A stretch of 64,000 nt of DNA from Psychrobacillus lasiicapitis (GTDB lineage Bacteria; Bacillota; Bacilli; Bacillales_A; Planococcaceae): positions 62,001 to 126,000 of the forward strand of contig NZ_VDGH01000002.1 in assembly GCF_006861795.1 (NCBI RefSeq), read 5' to 3'. Below are positions 8,407-17,624 of this stretch, one piece after another; positions within the stretch are counted from its first letter, which is position 1, and the number at the start of each line of letters is the position of its first letter. The notes under the pieces are model-generated. The model worked only from the letters and a program-made list of their open reading frames with translations. It was not told the origin of the DNA and made no database searches. A program made the position numbers and the translations under genes.

Positions 8407-8572
8407 GGATTGTAGCGAAAGGGCGGCGACTCCAGCCGGAAAAGCTTGAGCTGAAGACCCTGGACTGAGCCTAGCGAAGGAAGCGGCTGAAGCCAAGCCG
8501 GCGGAAAGCGCGTCCTGCAGCGAAAATCCTAGCGGACACTCATTTAACTAACTACCGCACAGTCTCCCTATA
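8407..8572 (+). repeat. Mosaic intergenic repeat, family R1, copy 1
   Basis: GC-rich block in an AT-rich spacer. It begins GGATTGTAGCGAAAGG, ends in GCAGCGAAAATCCTAGCGG and ACCGCACAGTCTCCCTATA, and has a distinct middle. Both ends recur at 14679-14847 (opposite strand) and 14988-15068 with different or deleted middles. Repeats with these ends are, to my knowledge, widespread in Bacillaceae and Planococcaceae spacers. No open frame supports a protein. Confidence 0.75.
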
Positions 8573-8661
8573 CCACGATTAAAACCAAACATAATACAGT
8601 TTTCAGTTTTCAATGTAGAGATTTACCCAATAAATGGATTTGACTAATCAAATACTCAATA

Positions 8662-8724
8662 TAAGCAACCAATTCTATCTTTTAAGCAATCAACTGATCG
8701 ACAAAAGCAACCATTTCTCAGAGA
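8662..8724 (+). repeat. Array C: three units of a 21-bp GCAACCAA-type repeat
   Basis: The core AAGCAACCAATT and variants have their GC at 8665, 8686 and 8707, exactly 21 bp apart. A degenerate unit may precede them. The same core and period make up the larger array at 41382-41641. Confidence 0.65.
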
Positions 8725-8841
8725 ACAGAGTTCCCTTGTTGTGAAACACTGATTTCTTCAAGCAATTATGTATAATTTAGTGGATATTCGCAATATTTAT
8801 GGCCAATCTTATCTAGATACACACAAGCGAACACTTTTGGC

Positions 8842-8941
8842 CGTAGCACGCCAAAGCCGCATGAGCCGAAGTCAGGAGACCCACTCGGGCGAAGCACGAG
8901 TTGGCTCATGCGAGGTGCGGCAAGTGCGAAGGTTCAGTGGC
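8842..8941. repeat. GC-rich cruciform-forming intergenic element
   Basis: CGCATGAGCC (8858-8867) pairs perfectly with GGCTCATGCG (8903-8912), enclosing a second stem ACTCG (8883-8887) with CGAGT (8897-8901). GCACG/GTGCG-type flanks extend the symmetry. It looks like a different mosaic repeat family from R1. The rest of the 914-bp hpf-secA gap holds the two repeats noted above, the secA promoter and no gene. Confidence 0.65.
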
Positions 8942-9136
8942 CATTTTTTACCGCGCAGTTTCTTTAATAGGTGCGTTATTCTATTTTATCGTTTCCATGA
9001 GCTAAATTGTGCAGGACCATCCTACGCCCAGCAACATCAGCAATGAACACGACAAATCCCCTCCTGAAAGCGACAATTTTATAACGCAATTAATAACTCT
9101 TAAAGAGCTCTCTCTGCCAATTGTAAATTTGCTTAT

Positions 9137-9165
9137 TTGCTTCAGTTTCTATCGGATGGTAAAAT
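9137..9165 (+). promoter_or_regulatory. Sigma-A-type promoter of secA
   Basis: TTGCTT (9137-9142), 17 bp, TAAAAT (9160-9165), about 30 bp before the secA start. Confidence 0.55.
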
Positions 9166-9197
9166 GGGGAGTAAGACTAAATGGGAAGTGAAAATAG

Positions 9198-11708
9198 ATG
9201 CTTGGTGTATTAAATAAAGTATTCGATTTAAATAAACGTGAAATTAAACGATTAGAAAAAATAGCAGATCGTGTGGAAGCCTTGGCTTCGGAAATGGAAG
9301 CGAAATCGGATGAACAATTAGCTGCTAAAACAGAAGAATTCCGAGGACGTTACGAAAAAGGCGAAATGTTAGATCAATTGCTGCCTGAAGCATTTGCGGT
9401 AGTACGTGAAGCGGCTAAGCGTGTGCTTGGAATGTTTCCTTTCCGCGTGCAAATCATGGGGGCAGCTGCGCTTCATGAAGGAAATATTGCAGAGATGAAA
9501 ACAGGGGAAGGGAAAACCCTTACTTCTACCATGTCTGTATATTTAAATGCAATTCCAGCACTTGGAGCTCATGTAGTAACAGTCAATGAATATTTATCAA
9601 GTCGTGATGCTGCAGAAATGGGACAACTGTATAATTTCTTAGGCTTGACTGTTGGATTGAATTTAAATTCATTATCAAAAGAAGAAAAGCGCGAAGCATA
9701 TGCGGCGGATATTACGTATTCGACGAATAATGAGCTTGGTTTTGATTATTTGCGCGATAATATGGTGCTATACAAAGAAGATAAAGTACAACGTCCACTT
9801 CATTATGCAGTAATCGATGAGGTTGACTCTATTTTAATTGATGAAGCGAGAACACCATTAATTATTTCGGGACAAGCAAATAAAGCGGCATTATTGTACA
9901 AGCAAGCAAATGCATTTGTTCGTACACTTATCATTGAAACGGATTATACGTATGAAGAATCTACAAAAGGCGTTACGCTAACAGACGTTGGGGTAGAAAA
10001 AGTAGAAAAAGCATTTAATATTGAGAACTTGTTTGATTTGACACATGTTCGTTTAAATCATGCGATCAATCAATCATTGAAAGCACATGCTTCCATGCAT
10101 TTAGACGTGGACTATGTTGTACAAGATGGGGAAGTTGTGATCGTTGACTCATTCACAGGTCGTCTGATGAAAGGTCGTCGTTATAGTGACGGTCTACACC
10201 AAGCGATTGAGGCAAAAGAAGGATTAGAAATTCAAAATGAATCAATGACCATGGCAACGATTACGTTCCAAAACTTTTTCCGTATGTACGATAAGTTATC
10301 TGGTATGACTGGTACGGCGAAAACAGAGGAAGAGGAATTCCGTAATATTTATAATATGAACGTTATTGCGATTCCAACGAACCGTCCGATTGCAAGGGAT
10401 GACCGTGCAGATTTAATCTATGCTTCGATGAACGGTAAATTTGAAGCAGTCGCAGCAGATATTGCAGAACGAAATCAAAAAGGTCAACCTGTTTTAATCG
10501 GTACTGTTGCAATTGAAACCTCTGAAATTATTTCCAAATTGTTAACCAAACATGGTATTAAGCATAATGTATTAAATGCGAAAAACCATGAGCATGAAGC
10601 GGAAATTATTGCAACTGCTGGACACCTAGGTTCTGTAACGATCGCGACAAACATGGCTGGTCGTGGTACGGATATTAAACTTGGCGACGGTGTTTTAGAA
10701 GCTGGTGGTTTAGCTGTAATTGGTACAGAGCGTCATGAATCACGCCGAATTGACAATCAGCTACGTGGACGTGCTGGTCGTCAAGGAGATCCAGGGGTGA
10801 CGCAATTCTATCTTTCAATGGAAGATGAGTTGATGCGTCGTTTCGGTTCAGACAATATGCGTAATATGATGTCTAAACTAGGAATGGATGATTCACAGCC
10901 AATCCAATCGAAAATGGTTTCTCGTGCGGTAGAATCCGCTCAAAAACGTGTAGAAGGTAATAACTTCGACTCACGTAAACGCTTATTGCAATATGATGAT
11001 GTTTTACGTCAGCAACGTGAAATTATTTATAAAGAGCGAAATGAAGTACTAGAAACTGAAAATATGCGTGCACTTGTAGAATCGATGATTTTCGGTGCAA
11101 TCGATCGTTTAGTAGGTTCTAATACTGCTTCAGACAATAAAGCGGAATGGACTCTAAAAGGAATAGTAGATTACGTACAAGCGAATTTACTGCCAGAAGG
11201 TGTCATTTCACTAAGCGACTTGGAGAACCTTTCACCTGAAGAGATGATCGGAAAATTAAAAGAAGAAGTTATTCGCTTCTATGATGCAAAAGAGGAAGAA
11301 ATGACTCCAGAGCGCATGCGTGAATTTGAAAAAGTTGTATTACTTCGTTCGATTGACTCTAAATGGATTGACCATATCGATGCAATGGATCAGCTTCGTC
11401 AAGGTATTCATTTACGTGCATACGGGCAAAATGATCCACTTCGTGAATATCAAAGTGAAGGATTCGCTATGTTTGAGGCAATGGTCGATGCTATCCAAGA
11501 AGATGTTGCGAAATATGCAATGAAAGCAGAGATTCGAAATAATCTTGAACGGGAAGAAGTAGCAAAAGGGCAAGCGGTAAATCCAAAGGAAGACGGAGGA
11601 CCCGTTAAGAAAAAACCAGTTCGCAAGGATGCAGCAGTAGGACGTAATGACCTATGCCCATGCGGAAGCGGGAAGAAATTTAAAAACTGTCACGGAACAG
11701 GACAGTAA
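9198..11708 (+). CDS. secA: Preprotein translocase ATPase SecA
   Basis: Motor ATPase that pushes unfolded preproteins through SecYEG. The 836-residue length matches the family. Motifs in order: Walker A in [10 protein letters not shown] (about residue 100), the DEAD-type box [14 protein letters not shown] (about 205), the preprotein cross-linking region, helicase motif VI in [13 protein letters not shown] (about 520), and a C-terminal zinc-binding tail [14 protein letters not shown]. It starts with ATG at 9198 after a modest GGAAGTG site. prfB follows within 27 bp, as in B. subtilis. Confidence 0.98.
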   Translation: MLGVLNKVFDLNKREIKRLEKIADRVEALASEMEAKSDEQLAAKTEEFRGRYEKGEMLDQLLPEAFAVVREAAKRVLGMFPFRVQIMGAAALHEGNIAEMKTGEGKTLTSTMSVYLNAIPALGAHVVTVNEYLSSRDAAEMGQLYNFLGLTVGLNLNSLSKEEKREAYAADITYSTNNELGFDYLRDNMVLYKEDKVQRPLHYAVIDEVDSILIDEARTPLIISGQANKAALLYKQANAFVRTLIIETDYTYEESTKGVTLTDVGVEKVEKAFNIENLFDLTHVRLNHAINQSLKAHASMHLDVDYVVQDGEVVIVDSFTGRLMKGRRYSDGLHQAIEAKEGLEIQNESMTMATITFQNFFRMYDKLSGMTGTAKTEEEEFRNIYNMNVIAIPTNRPIARDDRADLIYASMNGKFEAVAADIAERNQKGQPVLIGTVAIETSEIISKLLTKHGIKHNVLNAKNHEHEAEIIATAGHLGSVTIATNMAGRGTDIKLGDGVLEAGGLAVIGTERHESRRIDNQLRGRAGRQGDPGVTQFYLSMEDELMRRFGSDNMRNMMSKLGMDDSQPIQSKMVSRAVESAQKRVEGNNFDSRKRLLQYDDVLRQQREIIYKERNEVLETENMRALVESMIFGAIDRLVGSNTASDNKAEWTLKGIVDYVQANLLPEGVISLSDLENLSPEEMIGKLKEEVIRFYDAKEEEMTPERMREFEKVVLLRSIDSKWIDHIDAMDQLRQGIHLRAYGQNDPLREYQSEGFAMFEAMVDAIQEDVAKYAMKAEIRNNLEREEVAKGQAVNPKEDGGPVKKKPVRKDAAVGRNDLCPCGSGKKFKNCHGTGQ

Positions 11709-11734
11709 TCAGGAAAGTCGGAGGAATAAAGAAT

Positions 11735-12839
11735 ATGGTTGAAATAGCAGTAGTAAGAAATGAATTGGATCGAACAGCAGGGAAATTAGAAGACTTTAGG
11801 GGGTCTCTTTGACTTAGAAAACAAAGAGGTTCGCATACAAGAATTAGAGGAGTTAATGACATTTCCTGACTTCTGGGACGATGCACAGGCTGCCCAAAAA
11901 ATAATTAATGAAATGAACGCACTGAAAGCTATTGTAGAACAATACACGGATCTCGTATCTACGCAAGAAAACTTAGAAATGACATTGGAACTTCTTAAAG
12001 AAGAACCAGATGATGAATTACAAGAAGAACTTGGCTCGGAACTGAAAGAGTTCACAAGTGCACTAGGTGACTTTGAGCTACAAATGCTATTAAGTGAAGA
12101 ATACGATAAGCATAATGCAATTTTAGAATTGCATCCAGGTGCTGGCGGTACCGAGTCACAAGACTGGGGTTCTATTTTGCTTCGTATGTATCAGCGATGG
12201 GCTGATAAACGCGGATTTAAAGTAGAAACGCTCGATTATTTACCTGGTGATGAAGCGGGTATTAAATCGGTCACTTTACTTATAAAAGGGCATAATGCTT
12301 ATGGCTATTTAAAAGCTGAAAAAGGTGTCCATCGCCTTGTACGTATTTCTCCTTTCGATTCATCTGGCCGCCGTCATACATCATTCGTTTCCTGTGATGT
12401 TATGCCCGAGTTCAATGATGAGATTGAAATTGAAATTCGTAACGAAGATTTGAAAATTGACACATACCGTGCAACAGGTGCTGGTGGTCAGCATATTAAT
12501 ACGACGGATTCAGCGGTTCGTATTACGCATTTACCAACGAATACGATTGTTACTTGCCAAACGGAACGTTCACAGATTAAAAACCGTGAGCATGCGATGA
12601 AATTATTGAAATCGAAATTGTATCAATTGAAAATCGAAGAACAAGAAGCGCAACTTGCAGCAATCCGTGGAGAACAAAAAGAAATCGGATGGGGAAGTCA
12701 GATCCGCTCTTATGTTTTCCATCCATACTCGATGGTAAAAGATCATCGTACAAATGAAGAAAGCGGAAATGTTCATGCAGTAGTTGATGGTGAAATAGAT
12801 CCATTCATCCATGCATTCTTACGTTCACGCATAAATTAA
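11735..12839 (+). CDS. prfB: Peptide chain release factor 2 (programmed +1 frameshift)
   Basis: Class I release factor that reads UAA and UGA and releases the finished peptide. The coding sequence is in two frames. An initial 25-codon frame starts at ATG 11735 (GGAGG upstream) and ends in CTT then TGA (11810-11812); after a +1 shift the second frame reads from GAC at 11811 to 12839, for 367 residues, the usual RF2 length. The anticodon-like SPF tripeptide ([10 protein letters not shown]) and the catalytic GGQ (GAGGQHIN) are both present. Reading only the second frame would miss the N terminus. Confidence 0.97.
11798..11812 (+). promoter_or_regulatory. RF2 autoregulatory frameshift site
   Basis: AGGGGG TCT CTT TGA: an internal Shine-Dalgarno-like AGGGGG three bases before the slippery CTT and an in-frame TGA followed by C. 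When RF2 is scarce the ribosome pauses at TGA and slips +1. This is the standard prfB feedback signal. Confidence 0.95.
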
Positions 12840-12845
12840 TAGACG

Positions 12846-12890
12846 AAAAATACCCCGATGTTATAATAAAATAACAAAGGGGTATTTTTA
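12846..12890 (+). terminator. Intrinsic terminator after prfB
   Basis: AAAAATACCCC pairs with GGGGTATTTTT across a 22-base AT-rich loop. Confidence 0.8.
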
Positions 12891-12929
12891 TATTATTAAA
12901 AAATAAGAGGAGAAAGTGGCGTGGAATAA

Positions 12930-14393
12930 ATGGATATGAATGAGTTAAAGAAAAATGATTTAGTAAAGAAAAACTTTATTATGTTTTTAGCTTATAGTCT
13001 AGCAGGTAGTTTAGGTTTTATTGCTCAAGTAGCATTAAAAGCTGAAAAAGGGATATTAATATCCATCGGTGTACCTTTGTTAATTGCCATTATTTTTTTT
13101 ATCGTATCCAAAAAAGTACAAGCCATTTCTACGGCTTTTCCGTTTATTCTTCTCTTTGCTGCAGGTGTAACCGCTGTTGGCACGAGTGTCTTGAATGAAG
13201 TAAGTATCGGTACCATTGTACTCGCTTTATTTATTTTAGTTGTAGGTGGGTTACATAATACGCAAGGTGTATTCGTTTTTGGGTATGTTTTATCCTTACT
13301 AGCAGTTATTGTCAATGTTTTATTAGACGAGAAAGGATTGTTAGCAGATCAAGCAGCGAATGTGTTTCTCGTGCAGTTTATAATGGCATTAGGTATTTTC
13401 CTACAAGTAAGACAAAGTAAATTATTATTTAAAAATGTGGAAAGTAACGCGGAAACAGCGATAGTGAAAGCAAATGAAGAAGCCGCACTAGCGCAAAGAC
13501 TGGAAACGGCTGTTTCGATTATTACTTCCAATTTAGAACAAATACGTACTAATACTTTTTCTGCAAACAATGCTCAACAGGAAATGCTTACGGCTGTAGG
13601 GGAAGTGAGTATTAGTTCACAAAGGCAAGCCGATCATGTAGGGGATATTGTGAAAAATACAGAAGCGACGTCTACTTCTGTAAAACAAATAGTGAAAAAA
13701 CTATCTTCCATTGTTCAACAAGCAGATGTCGCGGCGAAAAATGCATCCAATGGATCGCTAGAAATGGAAAAGATGAAAGAAGACATTGACCGATTTACTG
13801 TATTCTTTGTAGAACTAAATAAAAACTTCCATGAGCTATCCGAAAAAATAAAAGAAACAAATACATTTGCAAATGCGATTCGTCAAATAACCGAGCAAAC
13901 GAATTTACTCGCATTAAACGCATCTATCGAAGCTGCAAGAGCAGGTGAGCAAGGAAAAGGATTTGCAGTAGTTGCAGAAGAAATACGAAAATTAGCTGGT
14001 GTAACCAATCAAACATTAGAAAAAATTGATGGCAACTTAGATGAGGTAAATAAATACAATCATACAACTATGCAAAAACTTGAAAACGGTGTAACTCAAA
14101 TTTATAGCCAAGTGCAAACTGCAGATAAATCGAATAAATCCTTTAATGAATTATTCGAGATGATGCAAGTGCTACAAAAAGAATTAGTCCATTTGTCCGC
14201 GGATGTAGAACTGATTTCTAAAAACAGTGAAGCAATCAGTACGAGCACCAATGATTTTGCAGCAATTATTGAAGAAAGCACTGCTACTGTGGAAGAACTG
14301 AATGCAACTCTTCTCGATATTACAGAAGACCAGCAATCAATTGCAAAATATATTGATGAAACCTATGCAGAAGCACAAAATATTAATAGATAG
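12930..14393 (+). CDS. Methyl-accepting chemotaxis protein with polytopic N terminus
   Basis: Chemoreceptor of 487 residues with an unusual input half: about six hydrophobic helices fill residues 15-165 with only short loops, and no extracellular ligand domain is present. No clear HAMP domain is seen before the coiled coil. The signalling tip [20 protein letters not shown] and [14 protein letters not shown] are intact. Input must therefore be sensed in or at the membrane, or come from a partner. GAGGAG lies 17 bp before the ATG at 12930 and closer to two GTG codons that run quickly to stops, so the ribosome site is odd. Confidence 0.88.
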   Translation: MDMNELKKNDLVKKNFIMFLAYSLAGSLGFIAQVALKAEKGILISIGVPLLIAIIFFIVSKKVQAISTAFPFILLFAAGVTAVGTSVLNEVSIGTIVLALFILVVGGLHNTQGVFVFGYVLSLLAVIVNVLLDEKGLLADQAANVFLVQFIMALGIFLQVRQSKLLFKNVESNAETAIVKANEEAALAQRLETAVSIITSNLEQIRTNTFSANNAQQEMLTAVGEVSISSQRQADHVGDIVKNTEATSTSVKQIVKKLSSIVQQADVAAKNASNGSLEMEKMKEDIDRFTVFFVELNKNFHELSEKIKETNTFANAIRQITEQTNLLALNASIEAARAGEQGKGFAVVAEEIRKLAGVTNQTLEKIDGNLDEVNKYNHTTMQKLENGVTQIYSQVQTADKSNKSFNELFEMMQVLQKELVHLSADVELISKNSEAISTSTNDFAAIIEESTATVEELNATLLDITEDQQSIAKYIDETYAEAQNINR

Positions 14394-14399
14394 AAGAGA

Positions 14400-14429
14400 A
14401 AGATGCCTTAAAATTAGGGCGTCTTTTTA
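14400..14429 (+). terminator. Intrinsic terminator after the polytopic chemoreceptor
   Basis: AGATGCC pairs with GGCGTCT (one G-T pair), then TTTTTAG. Confidence 0.75.
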
Positions 14430-14436
14430 GAATAAT

Positions 14437-14636
14437 TTGGTATTTTTTATAGGGATTTCCTTATACTAGAATGCAAAAAGCCCTGGCTTTCACTTCTTAA
14501 ACGGAACTCTTGTAATGGCTGCAACTAGCTAAATGCCATAAGATGTGTTAGTTGAGCGTGTAGCGAAAGGCACAATCTAATAACAGGCTCCTAGTTTTAA
14601 AACGGTTCTAGATCGTTTTGAGCTTGGGGCTTTCTT
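14437..14636 (+). ncRNA. Candidate structured RNA with its own promoter
   Basis: A possible promoter (TTGGTA 14437-14442, 19 bp, TATACT 14462-14467) is followed by about 160 bases that fold as a closed unit: AAAGCCC (14477-14483) pairs with GGGCTTT (14627-14633). Inside, ATGGC (14515-14519) pairs with GCCAT (14535-14539), and the loop sequence AACTAGC (14523-14529) can pair with GTTAGTT (14547-14553), which would make an H-type pseudoknot. A further hairpin AAAACG/CGTTTT lies near 14599-14619 and the 3' end is T-rich. I do not recognise the family. It lies in a repeat-rich spacer and may instead be another mosaic repeat. Confidence 0.4.
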
Positions 14637-14678
14637 CATTGAGAGGGGAAATTATATGCTCCAAGGCTTGTCGATCAG

Positions 14679-14847
14679 TATAGGGAAACTGCGCGGTAGA
14701 ATGTTTTATTAAGTGACCGCTAGAATTTTCGCTGCAGGTGGACGCTTTCCGCGGGGGCGGGTGGTGAGCCTCCTCGTCCTAACGCTCCTGCGTGGTCTCA
14801 CCTGTCCCGCTTAATCCCGTCGGAGTCGCCACCTTCCGCTACAATCA
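14679..14847 (-). repeat. Mosaic intergenic repeat, family R1, copy 2 (inverted)
   Basis: On the minus strand it starts GATTGTAGCGGAAGGTGGCG and ends with GCAGCGAAAATTCTAGCGG and CCGCGCAGTTTCCCTATA, matching both ends of copy 1 at 8407-8572. The GC-rich middle is unrelated to copy 1. Confidence 0.75.
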
Positions 14848-14987
14848 ATGGGAATTTCTTTCTAATAAAGTGCTTGCATTTAGCAGGAAAAAGTTCGAAT
14901 TACTCAACCATAACATCTCTTAAGCATTATTGCTTTTAAAAGTAAATTGATTGAAATTGGTAAAGCTGAGTAGTTAGCTAATATGGT

Positions 14988-15068
14988 GGATTGTAGCGAA
15001 AACGTCCGCCCTGTAGCGGAAATCCAAGCGTCCACTTCATTCAACTCACTACCGCACAGTATCCCTAT
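14988..15068 (+). repeat. Mosaic intergenic repeat, family R1, copy 3 (short form)
   Basis: It has the left end GGATTGTAGCGAAAACG and the right end ACCGCACAGTATCCCTAT of the R1 family, with nearly all of the middle missing. It lies 140 bp from copy 2 in opposite orientation. The rest of the spacer from 14394 to 15222 holds the RNA candidate, copy 2 and the promoter below. Confidence 0.7.
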
Positions 15069-15160
15069 TATGTGCGACAGACATCGCCATATCGGGGCAG
15101 ACACAATCTCTTGCGATTTCCTTCATTACTTTAGTCGATTAAAACGATATTTTGCTGAAG

Positions 15161-15189
15161 TTCACAAATGTTGTTTCTGTTGTTATACT
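15161..15189 (+). promoter_or_regulatory. Promoter of the yitT-family gene
   Basis: TTCACA (15161-15166), 17 bp, TATACT (15184-15189), 34 bp before the chosen ATG. Confidence 0.55.
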
Positions 15190-15222
15190 AATGCCATCTA
15201 TGACAACGAAAGAGGATATTTA

Positions 15223-16092
15223 ATGGAAACTAATCACAGACTACATAAAGAACTACCTCCAATAGTGGAGCATGGCAAAGATTATATATTCGTAATTATT
15301 GGTGCGGCGATTATTGCAATTGGCTTTAATGTTTTTTTATTGCCTAACCAAATTGCTTCCGGTGGAGTTAGCGGTATAAGCACTATTTTAAAGGGCGTTT
15401 TTGGATGGGAACCTGGGATTGTGCAATATGCTTTTAATATTCCCCTATTTATCGCAGGTTTAATCTTTTTAGGTGCGAAATTTGGCATAAAGTCATTTGT
15501 TGGAACATTAACATTGCCAGCGGTTGTTTTGTTAACTTCTAGTTGGGAACCTTGGACAAATAATCCTTTATTAGGTGCATTGTTTGGCGGGATTGCAGTA
15601 GGTCTTGGACTAGGAATTGTGTTCCGTGGAGGAGCCTCTACCGGAGGAACTGATTTGGCAGCACAAATTATTACGAAGTATACAGGATTCTCGCTTGGGA
15701 CGAGTGTGTTATTGATTGATGGCTTAATCGTTATTACTGCGGCATTCGTTTTTGATATTGAAAAAGCACTTTATGCCCTAATTGGCTTATTTGTGACGAC
15801 CAAAACAATCGATATCGTCCAACTAGGTTTTAGCCAATCGAAAATGATTTATATTATTACGAATAAACAGGATGAAATAAGGGATGCTATCTATAAAGAG
15901 ATAGATCGCGGGGTGACAAAACTTCCTGCTTTTGGCGGATATACGAATAAAGAAAGACCAATTCTTATGGTTGTAGCGTACCAAACAGAGTTCACAAAAC
16001 TGAAACATGTCATCAAGACAATTGATCCAGCAGCTTTTGTCATTGTTTCCGATGCCTACGAGGTGCTTGGGGAAGGTTTCAAAAGGTATTAA
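15223..16092 (+). CDS. YitT-family membrane protein (DUF161/DUF2179)
   Basis: Integral membrane protein of 289 residues. The ATG at 15223 is chosen because GAGGA precedes it and the promoter lies between it and the upstream GTG at 14983; the upstream stretch is R1 repeat DNA. About five membrane helices occupy residues 17-175, with the family motif LLPNQIASGGVSG near residue 40 and FRGGASTGGTDL near 140. A soluble DUF2179 domain makes up the last 75 residues. B. subtilis yvjA is the likely counterpart by neighbourhood. The molecular function of the family is unknown. Confidence 0.88.
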   Translation: METNHRLHKELPPIVEHGKDYIFVIIGAAIIAIGFNVFLLPNQIASGGVSGISTILKGVFGWEPGIVQYAFNIPLFIAGLIFLGAKFGIKSFVGTLTLPAVVLLTSSWEPWTNNPLLGALFGGIAVGLGLGIVFRGGASTGGTDLAAQIITKYTGFSLGTSVLLIDGLIVITAAFVFDIEKALYALIGLFVTTKTIDIVQLGFSQSKMIYIITNKQDEIRDAIYKEIDRGVTKLPAFGGYTNKERPILMVVAYQTEFTKLKHVIKTIDPAAFVIVSDAYEVLGEGFKRY

Positions 16093-16145
16093 CGATGGTA
16101 TAATAAAGAATGAGGTTCAAATTTACTTTGAGGGAGGTAATAGTA

Positions 16146-16499
16146 ATGAACAAAAAACTATTAGCTGTAATATTTGGTGCTGGATTAATGTTAGCTGCTT
16201 GTGGCGGTGGCAATGACGAAGCAAATGATAATGACACGGCGGCTGACACAGATACTGCTCCAACTAATGAAACTGCTTCAGTAGATGCAGAAAAAATTGT
16301 TAGTTCGAAATGTATTAGCTGTCACGGTGGAAACTTAGAAGGACAAGGTAACTTCCCAGCGCTTAATGATGTCGGATCACGTTTATCAGAAGATGAAATT
16401 TTAAATGTTATTGAAAATGGTAGAGGCGCAATGCCAGCTGGTCTTGTAACTGGCGAGGAAGCGCAAGCAGTAGCTGCATGGTTAGCTGCTAAGAAATAA
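16146..16499 (+). CDS. cccB: Lipoprotein cytochrome c551
   Basis: Small electron carrier of 117 residues. The ATG at 16146 follows GAGGGAGGT and opens a lipoprotein signal with lipobox LAAC (Cys 19), so the protein is tethered to the outer face of the membrane. An acidic, threonine-rich linker follows, then a class I cytochrome c fold with the haem attachment site CISCH (about residues 55-59) and the axial methionine in GAMPAGL. It resembles B. subtilis CccB, which sits at the same place before ftsEX. The start at 16110 lacks a ribosome site. Confidence 0.93.
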   Translation: MNKKLLAVIFGAGLMLAACGGGNDEANDNDTAADTDTAPTNETASVDAEKIVSSKCISCHGGNLEGQGNFPALNDVGSRLSEDEILNVIENGRGAMPAGLVTGEEAQAVAAWLAAKK

Positions 16500-16509
16500 A
16501 CTCTAAGAA

Positions 16510-16543
16510 AAATCAGTTGCTCATTCTGGGCAGCTGTTTTTTT
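16510..16543 (+). terminator. Intrinsic terminator after cccB
   Basis: CAGTTGC (16514-16520) pairs with GCAGCTG (16530-16536), then seven Ts. Confidence 0.85.
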
Positions 16544-16937
16544 GTGTTTCAGTGGTTTGAGATAAACTCCGTACGCGACAAACTAGAAGACCAGATTTGT
16601 GCTAGCTAATTTGACAGACTCATCCTCGCATTACCTCCAAATTACGACATAAAAATTTGTTTCCTTCCAAGAATGATTTTCTACAGCAATTTTATGAAAA
16701 AAGAAAATATTAAAAGAAAAAAAGGAATCTGAGCGAACGATGTAGAAAAGAACAGTGATAGGACATTCGTAAGGAGGTAATTTTACCTATAAAAACTAGA
16801 AAAGACATCGAATTGTCGAATTTTTCCCTAGTATTTCCTATGAATTGAAATGTAATTGTAACAAACAAAACAATCTCTAATGTTATAATAGGCATGTCGC
16901 ATTTTTAATTAAACGAAACTAATTAGGTGGTTTATAA
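16544..16937. other. cccB-ftsE spacer
   Basis: About 390 bp without a supported gene. A palindrome AGGTAATTTTACCT lies at 16775-16788. A TATAAT (16884-16889) near the end is a probable -10 for ftsE, but the nearest TTGTAA is 22 bp upstream, so the -35 is unclear. Confidence 0.4.
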
Positions 16938-17624
16938 ATGATTGAAATGAAAAATGTCTATAAAAAATATCCAAACGGGATTGTCGCCGCAAATGGAATT
17001 GATATAGAAATTAAGCAAGGTGAATTTGTATACGTTGTCGGGCCAAGTGGTGCAGGAAAATCGACATTCATCAAAATGATGTATCGAGAAGAACGACCAA
17101 CATCGGGTGATATATTCATCAATGGTACTAATCTATCGTCACTAAAAAACAGTAAGGTTCCTTATTTGAGAAGACAAATAGGAGTAGTCTTTCAAGACTT
17201 CAAATTACTGCCACGGCTAAATGTATATGAAAATGTCGCATTTGCCTTAGAAGTTATTGAAGAAACGCCAACTGTTATACGCAAAAAAGTAATGGATGTT
17301 TTGGAACTTGTAGGTCTAAAACATAAAGCAAGAATGTTTCCTACAGAGCTCTCGGGTGGCGAACAACAACGTGTATCCATCGCACGGTCTATTGTTAACA
17401 CGCCTCAGCTTGTCATTGCGGACGAGCCGACGGGAAATCTTGATCCAGACACATCCTGGGAGATTATGAATATTTTCGAAGAAATTAATGCTCGAGGAAC
17501 TACAATTATAATGGCAACACATAATAGAGAAATTGTAAATACCATTAGACACCGTGTTATCGCTGTTGAGGGTGGATTAATCACTCGAGACGAAGACAAA
17601 GGGGAATACGGTTATGAAAACTAG
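16938..17624 (+). CDS. ftsE: Cell division ABC ATPase FtsE
   Basis: Cytoplasmic ATPase of the FtsEX complex, which transmits ATP hydrolysis across the membrane to activate a peptidoglycan hydrolase. The 228-residue protein has Walker A GPSGAGKST (about 36-44), the signature LSGGEQQR (about 138) and Walker B VIADEPTGNLD (about 160). GGTGG precedes the ATG. Its stop overlaps the ftsX start by 11 bp, which indicates coupled translation. The next gene encodes the likely hydrolase client. Confidence 0.97.
   Translation: MIEMKNVYKKYPNGIVAANGIDIEIKQGEFVYVVGPSGAGKSTFIKMMYREERPTSGDIFINGTNLSSLKNSKVPYLRRQIGVVFQDFKLLPRLNVYENVAFALEVIEETPTVIRKKVMDVLELVGLKHKARMFPTELSGGEQQRVSIARSIVNTPQLVIADEPTGNLDPDTSWEIMNIFEEINARGTTIIMATHNREIVNTIRHRVIAVEGGLITRDEDKGEYGYEN

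Noticed and set aside
8768-9046. Plus-strand frame of 92 codons upstream of secA
   Set aside because: It crosses the cruciform repeat, has no ribosome site and does not look like a folded protein.
14904-15104. Minus-strand frame of 66 codons
   Set aside because: Lies in R1 repeat DNA and has no ribosome site.
14983-15222. N-terminal extension of the YitT-family protein
   Set aside because: It consists of R1 repeat sequence and lies upstream of the promoter; ATG 15223 has a ribosome site and starts the family sequence.
16710-16895. Minus-strand frame of 61 codons before ftsE
   Set aside because: Low-complexity hydrophobic frame over the ftsE promoter region without a ribosome site.
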